From contig NC_135564.1 of assembly GCF_964340395.1 (NCBI RefSeq), forward strand, positions 21,770,942 through 21,834,941: 64,000 nt of DNA, written 5' to 3'. Numbering within the stretch: position 1 is the first letter of the stretch; each line of letters begins with the position of its first letter. The DNA is from Glandiceps talaboti. Its lineage: Eukaryota > Hemichordata > Enteropneusta > Spengelidae. The notes below the pieces were generated by a model that worked only from the letters and a program-made list of their open reading frames with translations, was not told the origin of the DNA and ran no database searches. Made by a program: the position numbers and the translations under genes. Of this stretch, positions 17,764 through 29,080 are shown one piece after another.

Positions 17764-19573
17764 CACTGTCACTTTATGCCGAACAGTTAGATTCATTTCA
17801 CGTCACATGAGATGAAACTGATTCCAGCCGAATATTTCTACATGATTCACTACACATTATACAGCATTGAATTAAGATGAACTTTTTGGAGTTTATTGGT
17901 CTGAAAACTAGTGTCTTTTGGCCAGAATAGAATGCTGCAATAGTTCATACACTATACAGGCTGTTATAATAGATTAAAGGGACAGCCATAAAGTTGTTAA
18001 AGATGGAAATTTGAACTTTTTTTCAAACTGAGACTTTTTTTCAGACTAAATACAATATAAACATAATTACTTTGTAGGCCCTGTACATGTACATGTCATT
18101 GACGTCTGATTGGCTTTGAAAATCAGGACAGAGATACAAAAGGAACAAGAGTTTTCTCCTTTGGAACTTGTCAGCCATTTTGTGTACGAGAACATTTCAT
18201 TTGTAACTGTTTTCATTCTAAACAATAGATACCATATTTTTCATACTGTTTCAATAACTTTATGTTTTCCTCCTACACTGTATCTAAAATATGTAAATAA
18301 AACAATCAATTTTTAAAAACATTTTTTGTGACTTTCAAAATGTTCAAACAATGTTATTATATCTATTTGAATTTCGTGTTCAAAGGAGAATATGTTTAAT
18401 TGGTTAGATTTACAAAATACATTTTGTTTTAAGTTATCTTCTGGGGAAAAAAGTGTTTCTGAATCAGTAAAATACAATACATCATTTGAAAATAAAGTCT
18501 CAAACCTGGCAGACTATTCAATCAAACCAATTGCACAAATATGATTTACAAACTGTCACCCGATGCATTTCAATAATTCTAAATGTGATTGCAATGCGAC
18601 TATTTTCGCCATCTGTCAGAGCATTAGTAAAGTTCAAAATGTAATTAAACCATCTTATGAGAAAGCATATTTCAGAAAAAACTATCCTTGTAATGTTGGT
18701 TCAACTCTCTCAACCTGCCATTTTGTAAGCCCTACACACCCTGACCTGATTTTCTGACTGTGATTTTTGTCAATTTTTTATAGTCTACACATGTGAAAGA
18801 TGTACGACAGAACATTTTTTGTCCTAAGTTTTCCAACAGGTGATAATAGTGTCCTTGGACTGTAACTAAAAGTTCAGCTGTGGATGTGATGAAAAACAGT
18901 TGTCAGACAGTTTACTTCTACGTATGTAAGTCTATACATGATCAGCTTGTCTGGAAGATTCACTGAATACCTGGAATACCTTGAACGCTTGTTTGTACCC
19001 AATATTCCTTCTGATATATCTACCTCCCATGTTTTTTTATGAAAAATGGACCACAGGTTGTTAAACTATGGAAAGAGATCTAATTACAAATCTGACGTGT
19101 GATGCGTGAGAACTCGCCCTACTGGATCGTCATACGGTGCTATTTTACAACAAACACACCTCAGCAAGTATTTTACATTAAACTTTGAGTGCGAATATAA
19201 TTTTTTGTGCAAAAGTCGTCAAAAGTTTTAGAAACTAATAAAAAGATGTTATTAAATGTCAAGTGACTGTAGTTTTGTTTTACTCATCTGAAACTAGAAG
19301 ATCAAAAGTACAGATTTTTGCAGTGATACAAGATGACAGTGACTGAGTTTCTTCTAATTATATATTCTCTACAGTTTTTAAAATGTTTACATCTCTGAGG
19401 AAAGACGCTGAAAGTATCTTGATAAGATTTTCAAGAAAAAGAAAAAATGGCAACATGTCATCAACACTCAAGACTAATTCACAACATTTTGAAAAATTTG
19501 TACCAAAAGTGAAATATAAAACTTGTAAAATACAAACTTTGATGTTGACCATTGAAAACAGATCCCTATAAAC

Positions 19574-19645
19574 AATTTGCCATGAGTTTGTTAAATCCTG
19601 GGTTATTTTAATTTGCCATGAGTTTGTTAAATCCTGGGTTATTTT
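19574..19645. repeat. 36-bp tandem duplication
   Basis: Two copies starting at 19574 and 19610 with AATTTGCCATGAGTTTGTTA; they look identical over the unit. Confidence 0.93.
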
Positions 19646-21856
19646 ACTCCATTATTGTTAAGTTTAGTGTTCTGATCATTCAGGATAAATCTGTCGGACG
19701 TGTCATGGTGTAGACTATTCCGACTTGTGTGACGGAACTAAGCCAATAAACGTTGCCTTGTCTGTATAGGTCAGGTCGGTTGGAAATCAAAGACATGTTT
19801 ATTGTTTTTACTGAAGTTTTCCCATACACAATGCATGCAGTGGCACCCTAGCCTAGTTTATTGTGACATTTACCTCAAACAACTCAACCTGAATATTATC
19901 ACTGTTGTTACCATCCTGACGCCATACATCCTACAAGTCATTCGGTTCAACTTTCATACCCATCATAAATCTAAGGATCAAGTTTCAAAAAGTTTCCCCA
20001 TAAATTTAGTTCTCATTGATCCAGTTTTGTGTGTGTTAGTAACTTTCATAATGAAATAAAAGCTACACTCTGAGTATAAATTATTATCAGATACTAAAAT
20101 ATGAAGAAAAAAACCAACATTTCAAAGGTTGATGTAGTTGTTGATGAAAATGATAAAAAGTTGCAAAGGGTCCAAAAAATGAAAGCAAAAATTTTTTATC
20201 CTCCATATCAATATAAGTCAAAACCAGTTTCTTAAAACTTTTGTAAAATTTGTCATTTTCACTTCTTCCTGATATTTATTAAACAAGCAAACTAATTCAA
20301 CTTAATTTTATCACAAACTTTCCATTAAAATTGGATTAATTTTTTACAAAATTATTCACATAGGACATGCAAATTTTGTCTTGGTGGGAAAATGCAACCT
20401 TACAATTTTTTTGACTACAAAATCTGTGTTTGATTAAAGACTTGTCATGTGATTTGATCTCACAAACATTCATTTCAAAGTAAAACTTACTTATTTTTAC
20501 CAAAGTTACACAAAATTCTATAAAAATGTTGCCCACCTACAACACAAAAGTTTTTACTTGAGTATTTTGGCGGGAAAGGTGGCACCTTACCAAATTACTG
20601 TAACATCTGTGTCTAATAAAGGACTTGTCAAGGAAAATGTTCATGTACACAAGGTTCTCTACTTTCCCCCTGCTGTGACATGGACAATGCAAGTCTTAAA
20701 GGTGGTTTTATTGTCTTAAGAGAGTCTGATAAAAGATTTATTCCTCTTACCCAAATATTAAACAGACCTTCTTTTTCATTTGTTTGTCTCTTGATACTGT
20801 TTCCTGGGCTAAATACACCTTCCAAAGCTACAAACATTTGAACCTAGCATCCGGTTTGTTACTGAGCATTCTTGCTAGCTAGTTTTTGTTTCTACTTTCC
20901 AAACAAAGAAACTGCAGTATTAACATCACTGCAAAGATTGTAGAGAAAGAAACCTAGTGAATTCTGGCGGTGGTTCCCCAAGTGACCTCAAATGAAAGAT
21001 GACTCCCTACACCCAAATTGATGTTTGCCATACTTTGAAGTCCCCAGTCATATTGCTTTATAACAAGAATTTCTGGAAGATGTATGTACTAACAATGTTA
21101 GCTGCAATAATTGTAGCGTTTTTTGCAAACACTTAAAACTATGACAAGTTGAAAAACAAAAACTGCAGCTAGAATAATGTACATTTTGTATATCAGATAA
21201 CTTACAATACATGTATCAAAAGTTGGACTCAGATATTGGTCAGGTCACCCACACAACAAAATTACTAGCAGAATATCACTTTTTGCTGTTCTTTGTTAGA
21301 CTTACATATTGGTCAGTTCACCCACACACTTAAAGTTCTCCAAAGTATTAAAAATTTGAGACCTTGGCAATATTTCACTCTGATAGTGTACTAACATTTA
21401 CTGACACCGTTTTTGTATCTTATAACTTTTAAGTTGTCGTTATATTTGTTTACTATAAAATTTTATAGATAAAAATGTATCTATCCTAAATGCCATATCG
21501 GAGCCTCATCAGCAGCAAGTAACAATTAAAAAACTAATCATTTATTTTATATCACCTGACACAAGACACATTGTCCTAGTAAACTTCATGTCATATCATT
21601 GATATCTTTTACACTACATTTTTAAGTTTTTACATCTAGTATTAAAAATCATTTTACACACCCTTTATCAATGTTGCATTGCTGTTGGGATGGTAACTGG
21701 TGATGAAATTGATTATTGAAATCTATGTAACACCAGACGACGTCTTAAATTGGGGCGTCTAATCACCATCAAGGATGATACGCAATATCTTGTGTTTTAG
21801 AAGAAAATTGGCGAAATGCCACACACTGCCTATCCCAGTATCAGTGTATGCCTGCT

Positions 21857-21869
21857 GTTGCTAGGAGAC
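21857..21869 (+). promoter_or_regulatory. RFX X-box-like motif
   Basis: GTTGCTAGGAGAC resembles the imperfect inverted repeat bound by RFX factors (two GTTGCY/RGYAAC half-sites). The second half-site here is imperfect (GAGAC). It stands alone, far from any called gene, so a function is only a possibility. Confidence 0.2.
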
Positions 21870-23786
21870 CATACAGTACTTGCTTCATTTTAATGGGAGA
21901 GTGTATTGAGTTCACTGGCACCTGTCTGAATGCTATCAACTGATTCAATTATACACCAGCATCCTTCATCTTCTGTATAAATAACATCTTTGAATGACTA
22001 AGCTTAGCTAGTGCATTTTTAAGGGATGGTACAAATTTAAGTGCCTTAATGAATTTATACAGCTACATGTAGGTAGTATCTAGGTCAGGATCTTATACTA
22101 TAGTCACATGGGTTTATTCTAACCTGTGATTCCCAACAAACAAAACACATCAGTTCTATTACAACAGTATTTCATCAACTTTGTAAATCACCTGTATTTC
22201 TGACAACATTTTCCTTGAAGGCAACACTTACTCTTCCCATAAATATCATGTCTGTTGTAGTTTATAACCTTAAAGAAGTCTTTAATGAAAAGCAGGGGGA
22301 GGGTAGTGTTGAATGGTGAATGAAAGTAACTGAGACGACTGTCCGGAGGAGGGTGGTGCATGGCAAAGTACACACAACCTTAGGTTGTATGAATGTAAGA
22401 CTTACATGTACAAAATGTACAAAATGTACATGTACCTCTGAAAGGAGATTCAAGGAAGGGTTGCCCACAGACTTTACATGTTATCATCTTGTTATGGGGT
22501 ACAAACAATGTCAAGTGCCTTTACTAGATTTAGAAATTATAAATACAAACTCGTGTACATGTAGTGCTGCTGGTGACTTGAGGCTTAAATTGTGTGTGGA
22601 TGGGTGGGGGGGGGAGGTGTAGGTGTGGGTGTGGGTGTGGGAGTGTAGGCTTCCAAGTTTTACTGTCAAATTTCATGTTAACTGATCAGGTATCAGTCAT
22701 CTGTTATACATGTAGATGCTGGTGTTGTTCTCAGGCAGTAGACAGACTAAATACTCTCTAGTACATGTATGTACCGGTATGTATTTTAAAATTGGCAAAG
22801 CATACATGTAGTAATACCTGATGCCGATCTGACATCATTTATCCCACACACTTGATTATAATTTATGCCACCATGAATGTCAGTATCAATTCTCTAGGTT
22901 ACACACCAACTACCCAGTTGGAAATCTGATTCTATTTTACACCAATATTTCAACTTTCCTGTGTTCATTTTACAAGATGTAGTACTTCTACTAGAATAAA
23001 ACAGTTTGTCAAGGGTAATCACAGTTCCCCTACAACTGTGGTCTAATCCAAAACTAAGGACATAACCATTCTTATATAGTACCTATATACAAAGTAACTG
23101 CATATCAATTTACTCTGCTTAAAATATTCAAGAAGACTGAGAAAGTCCATTTTCCCCAGTGGAGAAATTACAGGTGCCTAAGCTATCAAATTTGTTACTA
23201 ATCACACTGTGTCATGTATTAAACCTTATAATTGTTATAGCTCCTTGCTAAATGTCGTTACAATTGGTCCACAGATGTGGGCCCCAGGGGAAGTGACCAA
23301 TCACAGGCAGCCAGGTACTGGTTATAGGCAAATAGGAGCCAGTAAGTCTAGACACAATAACTCAACAGATTAAACAGCTGTATCATACGTGATAAACAAA
23401 CACTTCTCTACAATTCAGTTATGGACTTTCTCTTTCTTCTGCTCTTCCATCTGCCATCTACCATCCCTACTTCTTAAGGTGTTAAAGCTCATCACTTGCT
23501 GTTCCAAATATTCACTTCCCTCCTTACATGCACATTTGTACATACATGTATATCCCATTTGTTTTTGAAAAGTTAGGCTGAAAATCTTACTCTTGCTTTT
23601 TTTAAGTATTACTAAACTACATGAAGATGGCTGATGTTGAACCATCATGTTGGATAACACATGTGTTAATGATGTTGTCATCATGGATAATAAATTCTCC
23701 AAATAAGAAATAAATTTAGTAAACATTCTTGGTTTGCTACCTGTGCTTGTCAGGTTTATTTGAAAGAATATGAATTGTAAGTATAA

Positions 23787-23892
23787 AATCTACATTACTA
23801 GGGTCTTGGGTGGTAAATATCAAATCTATCCATGTTTACAATCTACATTACTAGGGTCTTGGGTGGTAAATATCAAATCTATCCATGTTTCG
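23787..23892. repeat. 53-bp tandem duplication
   Basis: Two near-identical copies, at about 23787 and 23840, begin with AATCTACATTACTAGGGTCT and end with ATCTATCCATGTTT. They run directly into the 34-bp array that follows. Confidence 0.92.
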
Positions 23893-24472
23893 CAGGTACT
23901 TTACCATGTACCCTACTAGTGTTTCTCAGGTACTTTACCATGTACCCTACTACTAGTAATAGTGTTTCTCAGGCACTTTACCATGTACCCTACCAGTGTT
24001 TCTCAGGTACTTTACCATGTACCCTACTAGTGTTTCTCAGGCACTTTACCATGTACCCTACCAGTGTTTCTCAGGTACTTTATCATGTACCCTACTAGTG
24101 TTTCTCAGGTACTTTATCATGTACCCTACTAGTGTTTCTCAGGTACTTTACCATGTACCCTACTACTAGTAATAGTGTTTCTCAGGCACTTTACCATGTA
24201 CCCTACCAGTGTTTCTCAGGTACTTTACCATGTACCCTACTAGTGTTTCTCAGGCACTTTACCATGTACCCTACCAGTGTTTCTCAGGTACTTTATCATG
24301 TACCCTACCAGTGTTTCTCAGGTACTTTATCATGTACCCTACCAGTGTTTCTCAGGTACTTTATCATGTACCCTACTAGTGTTTCTCAGGTATTTTACCA
24401 TGTACCCTACTAGTGTTTCTCAGGTACTTTACCATGTACCCTACCAGCATTTCTCAGGTACTTTTCCATGTT
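23893..24472. repeat. 34-bp minisatellite, 17 copies, with CAGGTA in most units
   Basis: The unit begins TCAGGTACTTTACCATGTAC and ends CCTACTAGTGTTTC. Two units are longer because CTACTAGT is extended to CTACTACTAGTAATAGT. Copies 2-5 (long, CAGGCA, CAGGTA, CAGGCA) recur in the same order as copies 8-11, so there is a small higher-order repeat. I count CAGGTA in 13 of 17 units; the others read CAGGCA. Open frames here are periodic artefacts. Confidence 0.96.
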
Positions 24473-24475
24473 TTG

Positions 24476-24746
24476 TTCAGGCTGGTATTAAAGTAACTCT
24501 ATCCAACTTCTCCAAGTTTTTAATGGTTCCCCATCAACATTTTGATATTTTGCCCCTCTCTGTTCCCAGTGTTCCTGTCAATATTATACAAGGTTTTATA
24601 CATCCATCCCCAAACCCCAAATCTCAAGCCCCCACCCCCACCTTACCAATCAGCAAAACAGTAATTTAAAATATGATTCATTCTTTCTTATGCTATAAGT
24701 GTTCAATTCCAGATTGCTATCAGGTGCGGATTAATAGCAGAATATT
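24476..24746. other. Short unique spacer between arrays
   Basis: Unique AT-rich sequence with a C-rich patch near 24600-24650. No gene or regulatory element that I can support. Confidence 0.5.
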
Positions 24747-25015
24747 ACAGTATGAATTAGATGGTGACACTTTGATCTATAAATAGATTCACAGTATGAA
24801 TTAGATGGTGACACTTTGATCTATAAATAGATTCACAGTATGAATTAGATGGTGACACTTTGATCTATAAATAGATTCACAGTATGAATTAGATGGTGAC
24901 ACTTTGATCTATAAATAGATTCACAGTATGAATTAGATGGTGACACTTTGATCCTATAAATAGATTCACAGTATGAATTAGATGGTGACACTGTGATCTA
25001 TAAATAGATTCACAG
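24747..25015. repeat. 44-bp minisatellite, six copies
   Basis: The unit starts ACAGTATGAATTAGATGGTG and ends CTATAAATAGATTC. Copies are almost identical; one has an extra C (GATCCTATAAATAG) and the last has CTGTGATC for CTTTGATC. Each unit holds a TATAAATAG word, which looks like a TATA box but is repeated with no gene behind it. Confidence 0.96.
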
Positions 25016-25093
25016 TTGGTGTACATAAACTGTGCCAAGTTATGCGGGTTTCATGGTGTACATTAACTATGCCAAGTTGGTGTACATAAACTA
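25016..25093. repeat. Short degenerate repeat of GGTGTACATAAACT
   Basis: GGTGTACATAAACTGTGCCA, GGTGTACATTAACTATGCCA and GGTGTACATAAACTATA follow each other with one irregular spacer, which makes about three diverged copies between two larger arrays. Confidence 0.6.
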
Positions 25094-26352
25094 TATACAG
25101 TATCGTTACCATTTACACCTCCTATCACTAGTCTAGTTCCTATACAGTATCGTTACCATTTACACCTCCACTCACTAGTCTAGTTCCTATACAGTATCGT
25201 TACCATTTACACCTCCACTCACATAGTCTAGTTCCTATACAGTATCATTACCATTTACACCTCCACTCACATAGTCTAGTTCCTATACAGTATCATTACC
25301 ATTTACACCTCCACTCACTAGTCTAGTTCCTATACAGTATCATTACCATTTACACCTCCACTCACAGTCTAGTTCCTATACAGTATCATTACCATTTACA
25401 CCTCCACTAAGTCTAGTTCCTATACAGTATTATTACCATTTACACCTCCACTCACATAGTCTAGTTCCTATACAGTATCATTACCATTTACACTTCCACT
25501 CACTAGTCTAGTTCCTATACAGTATCATTACCATTTACACCTCCACTCACATAGTCTAGTTCCTATACAGTATTATTACCATTTACACTTCCACTCACAT
25601 AGTCTAGTTCCTATACAGTATCATTACCATTTACACCTCCACTCACATAGTCTAGTTCCTATACAGTATCATTACCATTTACACCTCCACTCACTAGTCT
25701 AGTTCCTATACAGTATCATTACCATTTACACCTCCACTCACATAGTCTAGTTCCTATACAGTATCATTACCATTTACACCTCCACTCACTAGTCTAGTTC
25801 CTATACAGTATCATTACCATTTATACCTCCACTAACAGTCTAGTTCCTATACAGTATTGTTACGATTTATACCTTCACTCACATAGTCTAGTTCCTATAC
25901 AGTATTGTTACGATTTATACCTTCACTCACTAGTCTAGTTCCTATACAGTATTGTTACCATTTACACCTCCACTCACTAGTCTAGTTCCTTCCTATACAG
26001 TATCGTTACCATTTACACTTCCACTCACTAGTCTAGTTCCTATACAGTATCGTTACCATTTACACCTCCACTCACATAGTCTAGTTCCTATACTGTATCA
26101 TTACCATGTACACCTCTACTCACAGTCTCGTTCCTATACCATACATGTATATATGGTACTGTTACCATTTACACCTCCACTCAGTCTAGTTCCTATACCA
26201 TACATGTATATACGGTACTGTTACCATTTACACCTCCACTCAGTCTAGTTCCTATACCATACATGTATATACGGTACTGTTACCATTTACACCTCCACTC
26301 AGTCTAGTTCCTATACCATACATGTATATACGGTACTGTTACCATTTACACC
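25094..26352. repeat. 46-47-bp minisatellite, about 27 copies, with two sub-families
   Basis: The unit starts CTATACAGTATCRTTACCAT and continues TTACACCTCCACTCA, then CTAGTCTAGTTC. Small indels vary the CTCACTAGTC / CTCACATAGTC / CTCACAGTC part. The last units (from about 26140) replace TATACAGTATC by a longer word, CATACATGTATATACGGTAC, so a new sub-family expanded at the right end. No coding potential. Confidence 0.95.
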
Positions 26353-27928
26353 ACAATTTAGGGTTCTACTCAGAAGTCAGAAAGAGTTGATCTTATTTAA
26401 TGTTCCTAATTTTATGCCTGACCAACAAACAACAGACTAACATGTACATTGTTCCATTTTCATCACTTTTGTAATTGTACATGTCTTTTTTCCGCAATTA
26501 GGCAAAACTATGTCTAAGTTAGAAAATAGAAACAAACACTTGTAATTCACACAAGGAAAGTACCCAAAAAATATTGGTAACTTCCAAGAAGTGTCTCTTC
26601 TGCACATCAAAACTGGGTACCACAGGATAGAGTTACTACCATGGGAAAACCCCTTTTACTTCCCAAACTATTCCCTTCTCAATGTTCTCAGTCAACTACA
26701 TTTGACTAAAGTTTGGGAAAAATTGCATCATGACTATATCTGGTAAAAGAGTAATTTGTGGAAAAAATGACAAAACAAGGAAAAGTTGGGAAAGTTAAGA
26801 TATGAAAAAATATATGTGACCATATAGTTGGGAAAACCTGTTGTATTAACCCCTCCCCCCCCACCCCCTCCAATAAAACAATCAATAAAATAAACAAAAC
26901 AAACAATAATTTTATATAATGTACAATTAAAAAAATTATATTATTGTTAAATGGGGACAAGTTGGAGAAAGTTGAAATGTGAATAAATACATTAATTGAC
27001 TTCCTAAGAGGTCATGACACCTAGTAATGTAATTAACACAGGTTACAACAAGTTTTACAAAAGAAAAATTAAATAGAACCTATGTTATAATTCAATAAAT
27101 TTATGTGTTCCTCTATTTTTGACATTAGTAATTTAGTATAATATTGAGTATGTCAAATACATAAAACATAACATATTAACTGTCACAATCCTACAACATT
27201 GGCTTTTGTAATCTTTGACAACAGTCAAAAATAACAAATGTTTACTACAATATCATTATTATACATGTACCAGGCAATTTTATGAAAAATGTTCTAAAAT
27301 AAACTATTTCCAATGGGTAAGAAATAAACCATTCTCATTATGGTAATTTGTAATGCAGGGCAAGTAGAAAGAGAGATGTTCACATAACTATTTTAGTAAT
27401 AATAATAATAATAAACTTTATTGTAACCTTATCTATAATTTCAGATATCAGTATAGTACAATAAAGTAAAAAGAAAATGCTTGTATTGACCACACACACA
27501 AAAAACAGAGTAATTTCACAATGTGAAAATCAACACAGCATATTGGTTATACAGATAGTGATTAGCCTCTGAGGCCAGATGTAATCAGAGGGCCTGAAAA
27601 GTAGTAGATGTATTTGTCGAATGTATATCAGGAGGCAGCTATGATAATAGATAAAAATAAACAATTGTTGTCTGACCTCTGACCTTGCACACTACAAACA
27701 TAAAATACACTCAATTTTCTTCCAAGGTTCAGACATGAAATTTCAGTGGAAACTGTTTTTTCAAATATGTATATAGAAAATATTAATTCTACATACATTG
27801 GTCTTTTAAAATTAAATGCTACACTAGTTACACACATGTGTAGTGTTTTTGGTAAGTTTGGGGAATTCTGGTAATGGAAGAAGGAAATCTGGTCAAACTT
27901 GCATTATTCTATACCTTGGACTATAAAT
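26353..27928. other. Non-coding DNA with a (TAA)n and an 11-bp inverted repeat
   Basis: AT-rich sequence without a gene. It contains a C-rich run near 26850, a short AAT/TAA microsatellite at about 27397-27414 and, directly after it, the arms ACTTTATTGTA (27415-27425) and TACAATAAAGT (27457-27467), which could pair. That combination resembles the tail of an old SINE- or LINE-type insertion, but I cannot delimit an element. Confidence 0.4.
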
Positions 27929-28375
27929 GAACATAGATCATGGGGTCCCTCTAACATCTATGGTATGAACATAGAACATGGGGTCCCTCTAACATCTATG
28001 GTATGAACATAGAACATGGGGTCCCTCTAACATCTATGGTATGAACATAGAACATGGGGTCCCTCTAACATCTATGGTATGAACATAGAACATGGGGTCC
28101 CTCTAACATCTATGGTATGAACATAGAACATGGGGTCCCTCTAACATCTATGGTATGAACATAGAACATGGGGTCCCTCTAACATCTATGGTATGAACAT
28201 AGAACATGGGGTCCCTCTAACATCTATGGTATGAACATAGAACATGGGGTCCCTCTAACATCTATGGTATGAACATAGAACATGGGGTCCCTCTAACATC
28301 TATGGTATGAACATAGAACATGGGGTCCCTCTAACATCTATGGTATGAACATAGATCATGGGGTCCCTCTAACAT
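27929..28375. repeat. 38-bp minisatellite, 12 copies
   Basis: The unit starts GAACATAGAACATGGGGTCC and ends CTAACATCTATGGTAT. The first copy (27929) and the last, partial copy (28347) read GATCATGG, whereas all interior copies read GAACATGG. This points to expansion of the interior from one variant. Confidence 0.97.
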
Positions 28376-28789
28376 TTGGGTCATTTTCCAGGGGTGTTGA
28401 CCATCAAAATTTATTTTATTGAATGACATCTAATTCTCTGACATGGATGAGAAGTAATTAACAACATCTCTCATAATATGTCACTACACATTTTAAAGAA
28501 AATCAACACTCTATGCAGTTGTTGGTTTCAAAAAATATTGTAATCATTAGATTAATATTGTTCATTTTCAATCAGCCAACTTATCATAGACCCTCCACTA
28601 ACGTTAGTCTTAAGACAAATGTTTTGTTTACATGTTGCCGAACATCACAATTTCTCAATTCAACTCGAAGATTTAGGAATGTTACTGTACCAATAAACAT
28701 ATGAAAGTAGTTATTCTTTTTAGAACATGTAAAAAAAAATTCAATTATCGACAACATAAATGTCAAAACCGTACTTCCACAACCTGGAA
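28376..28789. other. Unique non-coding spacer
   Basis: AT-rich sequence between the 38-bp array and the CpG-enriched patch. No supported gene. Confidence 0.45.
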
Positions 28790-29080
28790 ATTCAACTGCG
28801 CTATGTCATCAGTGGTCTGTATCGCGTACCGTACGTCAAACTTTAAAATAAAGTAACAATTTCTTGCCTCGATACTCGTTACAATGCTATGATAATCATG
28901 CCAACAGGCCTACTACAATGCATGGCAAAGTTATGTTGCCGATATGACGACCTGAGTATGGTAGCGCAATGAGGATGCACATAGTATATGGAAGGCGCAT
29001 GCACAGTCACTGCACTCCGCAATGCATCCCTGGGAGAACCACCAATTTTTTTCACATAGTAAATACGACGCGTATGCATA
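28790..29080. promoter_or_regulatory. CpG-enriched promoter-like patch
   Basis: Against a CpG-poor background this patch holds many CG dinucleotides (for example TATCGCGTACCGTACGTC and ACGACGCGTATGC). It includes an NRF1-like core GCGCATGC (28995-29002). On the minus strand it has CCCAGGGATGCATTGCGG, close to the ZNF143/STAF promoter motif but with one extra base in the spacer. Such motifs are typical of CpG-type animal promoters. The patch lies 5.5 kb before ZEB exon 1, so it could be an alternative ZEB promoter, the promoter of an unseen transcript or an enhancer. No exon is called. Confidence 0.35.

Larger units (their letters stand above)
17764..23786. other. Upstream non-coding DNA, largely featureless
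   Basis: Long AT-rich stretch without a supported gene. Noted inside it are the 36-bp duplication at 19574-19645, a GT/G-rich patch near 22590-22650 and an RFX X-box-like word GTTGCTAGGAGAC at 21857-21869. Short open frames on both strands lack recognisable domains and splice-supported partners. Confidence 0.45.

Noticed and set aside
17413-17815. Cys-rich open frames of about 120 codons
   Set aside because: Three overlapping frames over a 52-54-bp minisatellite.
23832-24669. Open frames repeating a LVFLRYFTMYPT-type peptide
   Set aside because: Translation of the 34-bp array.
24747-25015. Repeated TATAAATAG words as TATA boxes
   Set aside because: They are part of a six-copy minisatellite unit with no gene downstream.
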